This document shows, one piece after another, positions 1 to 6,190 of a stretch of 8,294 bases of DNA. Source of the stretch: JALZHR01 sp036389695 (GTDB lineage Bacteria > Acidobacteriota > Blastocatellia > Pyrinomonadales > Pyrinomonadaceae); contig DASVWG010000361.1 in assembly GCA_036389695.1 (NCBI GenBank), positions 1-8,294 on the forward strand, written 5' to 3'. A program made the translations under genes and the position numbers. Under the pieces are notes generated by a model that had not been told where the DNA came from, searched no databases, and saw nothing but the letters and a program-made list of their open reading frames with translations. How positions within the stretch are numbered: position 1 is the first letter of the stretch; each line of letters starts with the position of its first letter.

Positions 1-61
1 GCAGACTGACGCCGCTCTGGCGATTGAGTGTTATTTTTTTATTAATCCTTCTGTTATTCAT
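1..61 (-). CDS. Start of a putative type IV prepilin or pseudopilin (partial, runs off the left edge)
   Basis: Only the first 20 codons are in the window. They begin MNNRRINKK and end NRQSGVSL. A basic leader followed by R-Q-S-G then V-S-L fits the prepilin peptidase site, where cleavage falls after Gly and the mature protein starts with a hydrophobic [FMV]-[ST]-L. The diagnostic Glu at mature position 5 and the hydrophobic helix would lie outside the window. The ATG at 61 is the earliest start in this frame, because an in-frame TGA lies two codons upstream. GAGGAA sits about 11 nt before the ATG, a slightly long spacing for a ribosome binding site. The gene follows the pil operon in the same direction but is separated from it by a strong terminator, so it probably has its own promoter, which I could not place. 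The call rests on a short stretch, and the opposite strand is also open here. Confidence 0.55.
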   Translation of the reverse strand, partial: MNNRRINKKITLNRQSGVSL

Positions 62-217
62 CGCTTTTCAAATTCCTCGAAAACAATCTCTACTCACGAT
101 AAGATTGAATAAGTTTGTTGTTCCAGGAAAAACACTGTTTATCAAGTAAATATTTTCGTGAGCGAGAGTTTTTTTTATTTCGCGGATTCGGATTAATTTG
201 TGCGGATTTGAGCGGAG

Positions 218-256
218 AAAAAATTCCCGTCAGACGTGAGCCGTATCTGACGGGAA
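218..256 (-). terminator. Intrinsic terminator of the pilM-Q/Roadblock operon
   Basis: A perfect inverted repeat with arms 224-234 and 246-256 (core CCCGTCAGA / TCTGACGGG) encloses an 11-nt loop. Read on the minus strand, the 11-bp stem is followed directly by a run of six T (218-223). It begins 20 nt after the Roadblock stop codon, which is the right place to end the operon. On the plus strand no T-run follows the stem, so it looks unidirectional. Confidence 0.9.
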
Positions 257-275
257 AGAGGGAAGAAACTTTGTT

Positions 276-644
276 TCAAGTGGCGAGTTCTTTTTCCAGG
301 AGAAGCTCTGCGCGGCGCAGTTCGTAACGGGCGCGTCCGAAGTTTCCTTCCGGCGAGAGAATCGCGGCGACGAAATAATCTTCGCTGACAAAGCGCAGGA
401 TGAAAATTCCGCCTTCGCCCGTAAAAGTCATTTCGTGAAGCTTTCCGAGTTCCATCTCGCTGCCCGCGCGGTGCGCGTTTTTAATCAGCGAGGCAAACTC
501 GGCGGCGGCAACTTCCAGATTCATTTCCGCCAGAGCGCCGAATTGCCAGACTTTTTCGACGACGATTCCGTCCGTTCCCATTATCAACGCACCGAGACAT
601 CCTTCGGTGCGTCTCATGACATCGTGCAAAACTTCCCTGAACAC
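276..644 (-). CDS. Roadblock/LC7 domain protein (MglB-like), last gene of the pil operon
   Basis: The protein has 122 residues and is essentially a single Roadblock/LC7 domain. It shows an N-terminal helix (1-13), a strand pair around GALIMGTDGIVVE (18-30), a helix rich in Ala and Glu (43-60), strands LHEMTF, GGIFILRFV and YFVAAIL (69-96), and a charged C-terminal helix (102-120). Known members form dimers that bind small Ras-like GTPases; MglB is the GTPase-activating partner of MglA and sets cell polarity and pole-specific pilus activity. The start is GTG at 644 with GGAG six nt upstream. It lies 15 nt after the pilQ stop, so the two are probably cotranscribed. No MglA-type GTPase is in the window. 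There is no signal peptide, so it is cytoplasmic. The fold is fairly clear; the partner and the GAP role are inference. Confidence 0.85.
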   Translation of the reverse strand: MFREVLHDVMRRTEGCLGALIMGTDGIVVEKVWQFGALAEMNLEVAAAEFASLIKNAHRAGSEMELGKLHEMTFTGEGGIFILRFVSEDYFVAAILSPEGNFGRARYELRRAELLLEKELAT

Positions 645-650
645 TGAACA

Positions 651-654
651 CTCC
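651..654 (-). promoter_or_regulatory. Ribosome binding site of the Roadblock gene
   Basis: GGAG on the minus strand stands six nt before the GTG at 644 and just after the tandem pilQ stops (TAG TAA, 657-662). It decides in favour of GTG over the next in-frame ATG ten codons later, which would remove the first helix. Confidence 0.7.
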
Positions 655-659
655 GTTTA

Positions 660-2300
660 CTACGGTTTCGGACTCGGCTCGACCACCGGAACGCTTGGCA
701 CGATTGACGGCTGCGTCGGCGCAGTTGTCGTCGGGCTGGAGTTCGATTGCGGGTTGCCGAGCGGAACCGGCTGCAGGATTGTCGTCGTGCGGGTTCCGTC
801 GCTGATTTTCGACGGTAATTGATTACCGTTAAAATCGGGGCGATAAATGCGCGGCGTAATGAAGAATAAAATTTCATTCGTCGTGCGCGAAACCGCTTTG
901 CGTTTGAAAAGATTTCCGAGAAGCGGAACCTGAGACAAGCCCGGCGTGCGGAACTGGTCTTCGCCTTCGGCGTCGAGCAGCGCGCCGCCGACAATCGTCG
1001 TGCCGCCGTCCGGGACGGTGACGTAGGTTTTCATTCTCTGCGTATTGATAGCGGGCGTTCCGCCGACGCCGATAAGACGACCGACCGAATTGTTTTCGGC
1101 GACGATGTCTAAAACAACCGTTCCGACGTCCGTTATCTGCGGCGTAACTTCCAGACGCAAAGGCACGGAAACGTATTCCGTCGTTAAGGCGACCGCCGTT
1201 CCGGTCGTTCCGGGCTGCGTGGTGACGATGGGAATCTGCGTGCCGCTTTCGATTTCGGCTTTGCGATTGTTCAAAGTCGTCACGCGCGGCGTGGCGATGG
1301 TTTTGGCTTGTCCTTTATTTTCGCCGGCGGTGATTAATAAATTGATTTGCGCCGTGCCGAAAATGCCGGTGGTTAAGCCGAGCACCGAGTTGGCGAGCTG
1401 TGATTGCAGGCTGCCGTTCGGATTGACCTGACCGGGAACCTGTAATAATCCGCCGCCGCCGTCTTCCGGCGGGGCTAAAGGCAAGGTCGAAAACCCGCCG
1501 CCGCTGCCTCTGCTGCCTAACAGGACAGCCGAAAGCTGCGCGCCCAAATCGCGGCTGAAATTGCGCGAAGCGATGACGATGCGCGCTTCGATTTCGACCT
1601 GCGGTTCCGGGTTATCGAGCAGCAGAATCAACTGGCGAATGGCGTCGATATTTTCGCGCACGTCGGTGATAATCAAAGTGTTGCTGCGATTATCGACTTC
1701 GACCGCGCCGCGCCGCGAAAGACGTTTTTTGACGACGCCCAGAATGCCCTGGTCGGTTCCGGCGCCGCCGCCGCCGCCGCCGCTGGTCGTTCCGCCCTGA
1801 AAGCTGGTCTGCGAAGCGCAGGCTCCGGCGCAGGCGTAATTAAGACGAATAAATTCCGTGTAGAGAGGCGAGCTGTCGAGCTGGCTTTCTCTGATTTTGT
1901 TTGCCACCGCCTGCTCGTTGGCGAGCGTCTGGCGCTCGGCGACGCGGAGAATCGGACCGTTGACCTGCACGCCCAAATCCTGCGATTGCAGAATCGAATC
2001 GAGCGCGATGTTCCACGGAACGTCGCTGACATTAACGGTCACGGGCACGTTTTTCACCGATTTGTCGATAACGAAATTGACGCCGTATTGCTCGGTGATG
2101 TAGTTCAGAATATCGCGGATGTCGGCGTTGACGACATTCAGGTTAATCGGTTCGCCGACGAAGCCGGGTTTTCCGTAATCGGTGCCCTGTCTCTGCTTTC
2201 CGACGGTTTGCGCGGAAATCGCCAGAGCGAATAAACCGATTACCATTAAAGCAAGCGCGGCGCGAGTGCCGAAACTGCTCGTTTTTTGAAGAAAAGTCAT
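660..2300 (-). CDS. pilQ: Type IV pilus secretin PilQ
   Basis: Outer-membrane secretin forming the gated channel for the pilus. The preferred start is ATG 2300, giving 546 residues, because GGGAGG lies just upstream; an in-frame ATG at 2330 would add ten residues. A signal peptide covers about 1-30, ending in the hydrophobic ALALMVIGLFALAISA. An STN-type secretin N domain covers about 48-121 and an N1-type domain about 146-228. The secretin C domain runs about 233-487, with VEIEARIV, TPRVTTLNNRKAEI, VPDGGTTIVGG, VPLLGNLF and the final strand LFFITPRIYRP. A Ser/Thr/Pro tail of about 60 residues follows. It is much shorter than proteobacterial PilQ because no AMIN domains precede the STN domain. 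Oddities are two cysteines in LNYACAGACA and a six-glycine run (174-179) encoded by a GGC repeat. It ends with tandem stops TAG TAA. Confidence 0.96.
   Translation of the reverse strand: MTFLQKTSSFGTRAALALMVIGLFALAISAQTVGKQRQGTDYGKPGFVGEPINLNVVNADIRDILNYITEQYGVNFVIDKSVKNVPVTVNVSDVPWNIALDSILQSQDLGVQVNGPILRVAERQTLANEQAVANKIRESQLDSSPLYTEFIRLNYACAGACASQTSFQGGTTSGGGGGGAGTDQGILGVVKKRLSRRGAVEVDNRSNTLIITDVRENIDAIRQLILLLDNPEPQVEIEARIVIASRNFSRDLGAQLSAVLLGSRGSGGGFSTLPLAPPEDGGGGLLQVPGQVNPNGSLQSQLANSVLGLTTGIFGTAQINLLITAGENKGQAKTIATPRVTTLNNRKAEIESGTQIPIVTTQPGTTGTAVALTTEYVSVPLRLEVTPQITDVGTVVLDIVAENNSVGRLIGVGGTPAINTQRMKTYVTVPDGGTTIVGGALLDAEGEDQFRTPGLSQVPLLGNLFKRKAVSRTTNEILFFITPRIYRPDFNGNQLPSKISDGTRTTTILQPVPLGNPQSNSSPTTTAPTQPSIVPSVPVVEPSPKP
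1763..1783 (-). repeat. GGC triplet run encoding a poly-Gly loop in PilQ
   Basis: A nearly pure GCC/GGC triplet run encodes most of the glycine stretch in the linker between the STN and N1 parts of PilQ. Triplet changes would keep the frame and alter only loop length. Confidence 0.75.
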
Positions 2301-2303
2301 GTT

Positions 2304-2310
2304 TCCTCCC
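2304..2310 (-). promoter_or_regulatory. Strong ribosome binding site of pilQ
   Basis: GGGAGGA on the minus strand is centred about seven nt before ATG 2300. It is among the best Shine-Dalgarno matches in the window and fixes the pilQ start at 2300 rather than 2330. Confidence 0.85.
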
Positions 2311-2347
2311 TCACAAATCTTTCCTGTCATTGGCAGACAGTGATGTT

Positions 2348-2378
2348 GTTATAGGTTTTTAAATTGGATTTTTGTCAG
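2348..2378 (-). promoter_or_regulatory. Possible internal promoter ahead of pilQ
   Basis: CTGACA (2373-2378) and TATAAC (2348-2353) each match the sigma-70 hexamers at five of six positions. The spacer is 19 nt, longer than ideal. It lies in the 134-nt pilP-pilQ gap, directly after a hairpin, and could give the secretin its own transcript. Weak evidence by sequence alone. Confidence 0.3.
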
Positions 2379-2404
2379 GCGCGACCGGAAAATTCCGACC
2401 GCGC
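2379..2404 (-). other. Hairpin in the pilP-pilQ gap
   Basis: Arms GCGCGGTCGGAA (2404-2393) and TTCCGGTCGCGC (2390-2379) pair over 12 bp on the minus-strand RNA, with two G-U wobbles in the middle. On plus-strand RNA those positions would be A-C mismatches, so the structure favours the operon transcript. No T-run follows, so it does not look like a full terminator. It may mark a processing or stability boundary between the inner-membrane genes and pilQ. Confidence 0.6.
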
Positions 2405-2434
2405 GTTTGAAAAATTTCGGATTGGCTGCTGCTG

Positions 2435-3310
2435 CTACTGCTGTTTGTTTTCGGCTACTTTGACGGGTTTCTTTTCCGCCGGTTTAACCGAAGATTTTTG
2501 TTTGCCTTTTTTGGTTTTGTCCGTTGTCTTCTTTGCCGCTTCGGGAGTCTCCTTTGGCTGATTCGCCATCTCGTCGAGCGGCGAGACAATCTGGTTATTC
2601 GAAGGCGTCACGGCGGGTTTGTTTTCGGCGGTATTGGCGGGTGTCTGCTGCGGCGTTTGCGCTTGAGTTGCCGTCGTATTGGCGGGTGCGGTTTCCGTCT
2701 TGGCGGTCGTGGTGGTTTCGACCGGCGCCGTGCCGTTGACTTCCTGCTCGACGGTGTATTGCCGCAGAGCTTTGTTTTCTTCGGACGCGATAAATTTACC
2801 GTTCGTCCATTTGGTCACGCGGCGAAAAACGAGTTTGTTTTCTTCAATCGCCACGAGCTGACCGTCAAAAAACTTTTCGCCCGGATAGATGGTGTAGGAA
2901 AGCTTTATCGGCTTGGCTTCGACCATCGCCGCGTAGCCGCGCGGCGTGCGGAAAATTCCCGTGACCGCCATTTCGTCGAGCGTCAGAACGCTGGTCACTT
3001 TCGGAATCGGCTGATTATTGGCGACTGCCGTTTCGCGCAGGCGTTTATAATAATTGATGCGTTCCTGAATTCCGGGCGGGACGACCGGCGACGGCGCGAC
3101 CGGAATCGGTTTAGTTACCACTTTGCCGTCTTTATTGACGACGGTCTTCGTTTTGGCGTTCGGGTCACGCGGGTTTGCCCAGCCTAATTTTTGAAACGGG
3201 TCACGCGCCTGTGCGTCGGCGGGCGTGACATTTCCCGCGATGAGCAGAAAGCCGACAGCGGCAATGCTCAAACTTATGAAACGTAACATTTTCGATTTTT
3301 TCATCATCAT
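2435..3310 (-). CDS. pilP: Type IV pilus assembly protein PilP
   Basis: Periplasmic linker between the PilN/PilO pair and the PilQ secretin. I start it at ATG 3310, the first of three consecutive ATGs, giving 291 residues; an in-frame TTG at 3331 is possible but less likely. A basic start and hydrophobic stretch (11-27) end in ADAQA, a signal peptidase I type site around residue 35. There is no cysteine in the protein, so it cannot be a lipoprotein like proteobacterial PilP. The PilP-like beta domain covers about 108-185, with LDEMAVTGIFRTPRGYAAMV, YTIYPGEKFFDGQLVAIEE and VFRRVTKW. The last 100 residues are first Thr/Ala/Pro/Gln-rich, then Lys-rich, and look disordered. Position in the operon supports the call. 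The stop is TAG. Confidence 0.9.
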   Translation of the reverse strand: MMMKKSKMLRFISLSIAAVGFLLIAGNVTPADAQARDPFQKLGWANPRDPNAKTKTVVNKDGKVVTKPIPVAPSPVVPPGIQERINYYKRLRETAVANNQPIPKVTSVLTLDEMAVTGIFRTPRGYAAMVEAKPIKLSYTIYPGEKFFDGQLVAIEENKLVFRRVTKWTNGKFIASEENKALRQYTVEQEVNGTAPVETTTTAKTETAPANTTATQAQTPQQTPANTAENKPAVTPSNNQIVSPLDEMANQPKETPEAAKKTTDKTKKGKQKSSVKPAEKKPVKVAENKQQ

Positions 3311-3350
3311 GGCTTTTTCTCTCTTCAACAAAACTCTTTAGCTTTTGGAT

Positions 3351-4004
3351 TTATTTGGCAGCGGGTGCGACGGGAGCCGGCGCGGCGGGCTGTCCGGGCG
3401 TGGCTGGATTAGCGCCGGTCTGCTGCGGATTGCTTGCCGCCGTCAGATTTTCGGGCGAAGCGTAATAAGCCGTCAGCATAAACTGCGCGTGGAGCGTTTT
3501 GTCGGGCGATTGTTTCTCCAGCTGCTTCAAATTGAAATCGGTGATTGAGACGATGCGCTGCAATTTTGCCATTTTTTCAAAAAAGGCGCGCAGGTTATTG
3601 AAATTGCTGTCGACTTCGACCTCGACCGGTTTTGCCATAAAGCCTTCCTGCTGCGTATCGTCGCGCGGTGAAAAGCGCATCACGATAAGCCGGCTGTCGC
3701 GGGCGGTGTCCTGAAGTCCCTGCAAAACATTGGTGATTTCGCGCACTTCCGGCAGCAAGACTTTCAATTCGTCATATTCCGCCGATTTGCTGGCGTAGAG
3801 CGAGCGAAATTCGTTGATTCGCTGCGTGGCGATTTGCGCCGCCTGATTTTTGGCTTGGTATTGCGACACTTCGTCGTTGATGTTTTGAGTTTCGGCGCGC
3901 ACCGGGCTGGTCACAAAATACCAGACGCCCAGATAAACTATCGCCCCGATACCGACCAGTATCAGAAGCTGCCAATGCCAAGCGAGTGCTTTAAATTTTT
4001 CCAT
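3351..4004 (-). CDS. pilO: Type IV pilus inner-membrane alignment protein PilO
   Basis: Partner of PilN in the inner-membrane alignment complex. The start is ATG 4004 (217 residues), supported by GAGGA 8-9 nt upstream; an ATG at 4046 would add 14 charged residues but has no ribosome binding site. A single membrane segment covers about 11-31 (WQLLILVGIGAIVYLGVWYF), with a short cytoplasmic N-terminus. A coiled coil follows at about 36-82. The PilO ferredoxin-like domain covers about 84-183 and contains LPEVREITNVLQGLQ, PVEVEVDSNFNNLRAFFEKM and LQRIVSITDFNL, which fit the family. An Ala/Pro-rich tail of about 27 residues ends the protein. It lies 62 nt after pilN and 40 nt before pilP. Confidence 0.94.
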   Translation of the reverse strand: MEKFKALAWHWQLLILVGIGAIVYLGVWYFVTSPVRAETQNINDEVSQYQAKNQAAQIATQRINEFRSLYASKSAEYDELKVLLPEVREITNVLQGLQDTARDSRLIVMRFSPRDDTQQEGFMAKPVEVEVDSNFNNLRAFFEKMAKLQRIVSITDFNLKQLEKQSPDKTLHAQFMLTAYYASPENLTAASNPQQTGANPATPGQPAAPAPVAPAAK

Positions 4005-4012
4005 CTTAGTTT

Positions 4013-4017
4013 TCCTC
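4013..4017 (-). promoter_or_regulatory. Ribosome binding site of pilO
   Basis: GAGGA on the minus strand lies eight nt before ATG 4004. The alternative ATG at 4046 has no comparable sequence, so this site decides the pilO start. Confidence 0.7.
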
Positions 4018-4066
4018 GTCCTGTTGCTTTCCTGCCTGCGCGCCATGCGCGGCAGCAGCTAAAGAA

Positions 4067-4831
4067 TTATTTATCCTGATTTCTTGCGACCTGCGGAGTC
4101 TGCGCGTTCGGAGTCTGCGCGTTCGGAGTTTGCGCGCCCGGGGTTTGTCCCGGCGGCACGTTCGCCGCCTGCGTCGGCTGGTCCGGATTGGCTTTTCCGC
4201 TCGGCGTGTAAGAGGTGCGAATCGTAAAGTTGACCGTTTCCAGTTTCGGCACCTCGGCGCTGCCGCCAGCCATTCCGGTCGGCGTCGCGACCTGATTGCT
4301 TTGCACTTCTTTGCGCTGCGTCTCGATGTTCAGATTCGAGAAAAGACCGGAAGAAAATTCGAGGCTGCGTCCGAACTGCGTCACGGCGGCTTCGTCGGGC
4401 GAGTTTCCTTTAATCGTCAGCTGGTCGCCTTTCTGCTCGATGCTTTCCAGATAAAGTCCAGCCACCATACCGATTCTTTCGCGGACGGCTTCGAGCACCG
4501 AGCTCGGACCGGCTTGGCGCGCGCGTAAATCTTTAATCGCGTTGATGCGCATATCGATATTGTTGATTTTTTGCTCGAGGTCTTTCTGCTCTTTCATCAC
4601 GGCGTCGAGTTCCTGCGCGATTTTCTTTTGTTCTTCGAGCTGGCTCTTGGCATCAGCTAGCGCCATCTGCGACGAAACGTAGTCCCAGCCGATGACGGCA
4701 ATTGTCAGAAACCCGACGGCAAGCGCCATCAGCAGCAGGCGCGAAGTCGGGCTGCCGACTTTCTTTTCGACGGCGACGACGGCGGAAGATTGCTTATCGG
4801 TAACAGATTCTAAAAGGTTTATCTTAATCAT
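4067..4831 (-). CDS. pilN: Type IV pilus inner-membrane alignment protein PilN
   Basis: PilN anchors PilM to the membrane and pairs with PilO. The protein has 254 residues. The N-terminus MIKINLLES carries the conserved INLL tail that inserts into a groove of PilM. One membrane segment covers about 32-49 (LLLMALAVGFLTIAVIGW), then a coiled coil about 57-103 (KSQLEEQKKIAQELDAVMKE). A ferredoxin-like domain covers about 108-208. The C-terminal 45 residues are Pro/Gln/Thr/Ala-rich and include tandem NAQTP units. The start lies seven nt after the pilM stop and the ribosome binding site is poor, so translation is probably coupled to pilM. The tail is an unusual addition to the family. Confidence 0.95.
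   Translation of the reverse strand: MIKINLLESVTDKQSSAVVAVEKKVGSPTSRLLLMALAVGFLTIAVIGWDYVSSQMALADAKSQLEEQKKIAQELDAVMKEQKDLEQKINNIDMRINAIKDLRARQAGPSSVLEAVRERIGMVAGLYLESIEQKGDQLTIKGNSPDEAAVTQFGRSLEFSSGLFSNLNIETQRKEVQSNQVATPTGMAGGSAEVPKLETVNFTIRTSYTPSGKANPDQPTQAANVPPGQTPGAQTPNAQTPNAQTPQVARNQDK
4095..4139 (-). repeat. 15-bp tandem repeat encoding NAQTP-like units in the PilN tail
   Basis: Three 15-bp units lie end to end (4095-4109, 4110-4124, 4125-4139). The first two are identical and the third differs at three positions. A more diverged fourth unit may follow. Each unit encodes five residues, so copy-number change keeps the frame and lengthens or shortens the disordered tail. Confidence 0.9.
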
Positions 4832-4838
4832 CTCGTTC

Positions 4839-5894
4839 TTATTCCACTCCTCTTAGTGCCAGACCGACGGCAACCGCCATCTCGGGCATAATTTCACTCA
4901 AATAATCGGGGTCAAACTTTCTGGCATCGACCTTGATTTGACGAAACGGGTCGAGGACTTCGACCGGAAGCTCCAGCCGCGTCGAAAGTTCTTCGGGCAA
5001 TCCGGCAAGCTTTGAGCCGCCGCCCGAAATCAGAATCTTTTGCACGGCGATGCCGCCGTCTTCGCTCGTAGCGCGGTAGAAATCGAAAGTTTTTTGAATT
5101 TCCATCGCCACCATTTCCATCACGTTATCCATTAAAGGCTCGATGGCTTTTTCTTCGACGCCTTCCGCCGCGTCCGGCACGCCGCGCTTGACGGCTTCGG
5201 CTTGCTGGTAGCTCAAACCGAGACTTCTCTGCAAAACGTCCGTAAACTGGCTGCCGCCGACGGTGATGTCGCGCGTAAACAGCGAACGATTGCCCTGCAC
5301 GATGTTCACATTCATCGTCGAAGCGCCGATGTTCAGTAAGGTCACGACATCCGCGTCGTTCGGCTGATAGTTGACTTCGTAGCAGTTTTGCAGCGCAAAG
5401 GTATCGACGTCGATAACGACCGGCTGTTTTCCGGCGAATTGAATAACCTGTTTCAGGTTGTCGATGCGCTCGCGCTTGCAGGCGGCGATTAAAACCGTGG
5501 TGGATTCGGAGTTTTCCGCCGTGATGTGATAATCGAGGCTGACGTCGGCTAAATCGTATGGAATATGTTCTTCGGCGTGCCAGTCGATTGATTCTTCCAA
5601 TTCATCGCGGCTCATCGGCGGCAGAACGATATTTTTAACAATCACCGAGTGACCGCTGACGCCCGTGACGACCTGCGGAGCTTTTATCTGGTGGTCGTTG
5701 CAGACGTTTTGAATCACGTCGGAAACCGTGTTGAGCTCCATAATTTGACCATCGACGATGGTGTTGTCGGGCAAGTTTTCAAAACCCAAACTTACCAGAT
5801 TCAGGCTATTCATTTTGCCTTCGAGCTCGACGACTTTGACGGAACTGGAGCCGACATCTAAACCGGCGACACTTTTCTTTTTACCGAACAGCAT
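4839..5894 (-). CDS. pilM: Type IV pilus actin-like ATPase PilM
   Basis: Cytoplasmic FtsA/actin-like protein that binds the tail of PilN and links the pilus platform to the cytoplasm. Its 351 residues match the usual family length. The ATP-binding pieces are in order: phosphate 1 in GLDVGSSSVKVVELEG (11-26), phosphate 2 around LLNIGASTMNVNIVQ (187-200) with DITVGGSQFT after it, and the adenosine motif ILISGGGSKLAGLPEEL (288-303). The PilM motif ESIDWHAEEHIPYDLADVSLDY (101-122) is clear. The start ATG 5894 has AAGGAG six nt upstream. It is the first gene of the operon, with a long, apparently structured leader. The C-terminus EMAVAVGLALRGVE is typical. Confidence 0.97.
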   Translation of the reverse strand: MLFGKKKSVAGLDVGSSSVKVVELEGKMNSLNLVSLGFENLPDNTIVDGQIMELNTVSDVIQNVCNDHQIKAPQVVTGVSGHSVIVKNIVLPPMSRDELEESIDWHAEEHIPYDLADVSLDYHITAENSESTTVLIAACKRERIDNLKQVIQFAGKQPVVIDVDTFALQNCYEVNYQPNDADVVTLLNIGASTMNVNIVQGNRSLFTRDITVGGSQFTDVLQRSLGLSYQQAEAVKRGVPDAAEGVEEKAIEPLMDNVMEMVAMEIQKTFDFYRATSEDGGIAVQKILISGGGSKLAGLPEELSTRLELPVEVLDPFRQIKVDARKFDPDYLSEIMPEMAVAVGLALRGVE

Positions 5895-5900
5895 TATCTT

Positions 5901-5906
5901 CTCCTT
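5901..5906 (-). promoter_or_regulatory. Ribosome binding site of pilM
   Basis: AAGGAG, a near-perfect Shine-Dalgarno sequence, stands six nt before ATG 5894. Confidence 0.85.
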
Positions 5907-5948
5907 ACTTCTTTTAGCTTTTTTATCGCGGCGTGCGATTGGAACTTT

Positions 5949-6076
5949 AAAAAATTAAACGGGCATTTTAGTCTTATTTTGAAATGAATTTTGTCACCTT
6001 GACGAAACCAGCAACTTACGGACAGGACTTTTCTCGGACAGGCTAAACTGCAGGACTCAAGCCAAAATACCCGTTT
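5949..6076 (-). ncRNA. Candidate structured leader RNA with terminator-like end (attenuator-like)
   Basis: Minus-strand AAACGGGTATTTTGG (6076-6062) pairs with CTAAAATGCCCGTTT (5971-5957) over 15 continuous pairs, two of them G-U. The closing strand is followed by AA and then six T (5949-5954). The helix encloses about 90 nt that contain a GGCT/AGCC pair, CCTGTCCG repeats and a hairpin around GTCA-AGG-TGAC. A closed helix plus T-run 55 nt before pilM resembles a premature terminator controlled by folding. The pairing is seen directly; the regulatory role is inference. Confidence 0.4.
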
Positions 6077-6165
6077 GTTTTTCCATCTTTTGATGAGCGC
6101 AACATTTAATAAACTCTTGTGTATGCGAAATTTAGAAACCTTCTGTGCTTTCAGGTGACGACAGG

Positions 6166-6190
6166 AACCGCAGCTGTAATTGCTGCTGTT
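6166..6190 (-). other. Local hairpin early in the pil leader
   Basis: On the minus strand AACAGCAGC and GCTGCGGTT pair over nine positions with one A-G mismatch around the seven-base loop AATTACA. It would lie near the 5' end of a transcript starting at the TTGACA promoter candidate. Part of it could instead pair with the copy of TGCTGTTAAA at 6241-6250 if transcription starts further upstream. Confidence 0.45.

Noticed and set aside
3..149. Plus-strand open frame at the left edge reading as a hydrophobic C-terminus (SVIFLLILLLFIAF)
   Set aside because: It is the complement of the AT-rich, Lys/Asn-coding prepilin leader, which by itself produces such hydrophobic translation. All other genes are on the minus strand, and the minus-strand start has an upstream stop, a ribosome binding site and a prepilin motif.
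2498..3187. 229-codon plus-strand frame opposite pilP
   Set aside because: Antisense shadow of pilP; Arg/Phe/Gly-rich composition is what the complement of that gene would give.
6141..6160. c-di-GMP-I riboswitch core, suggested by GCACAG in the pil leader
   Set aside because: Only the short GCACAG matches; the following GGGCAAACC core and the receptor stem are missing.
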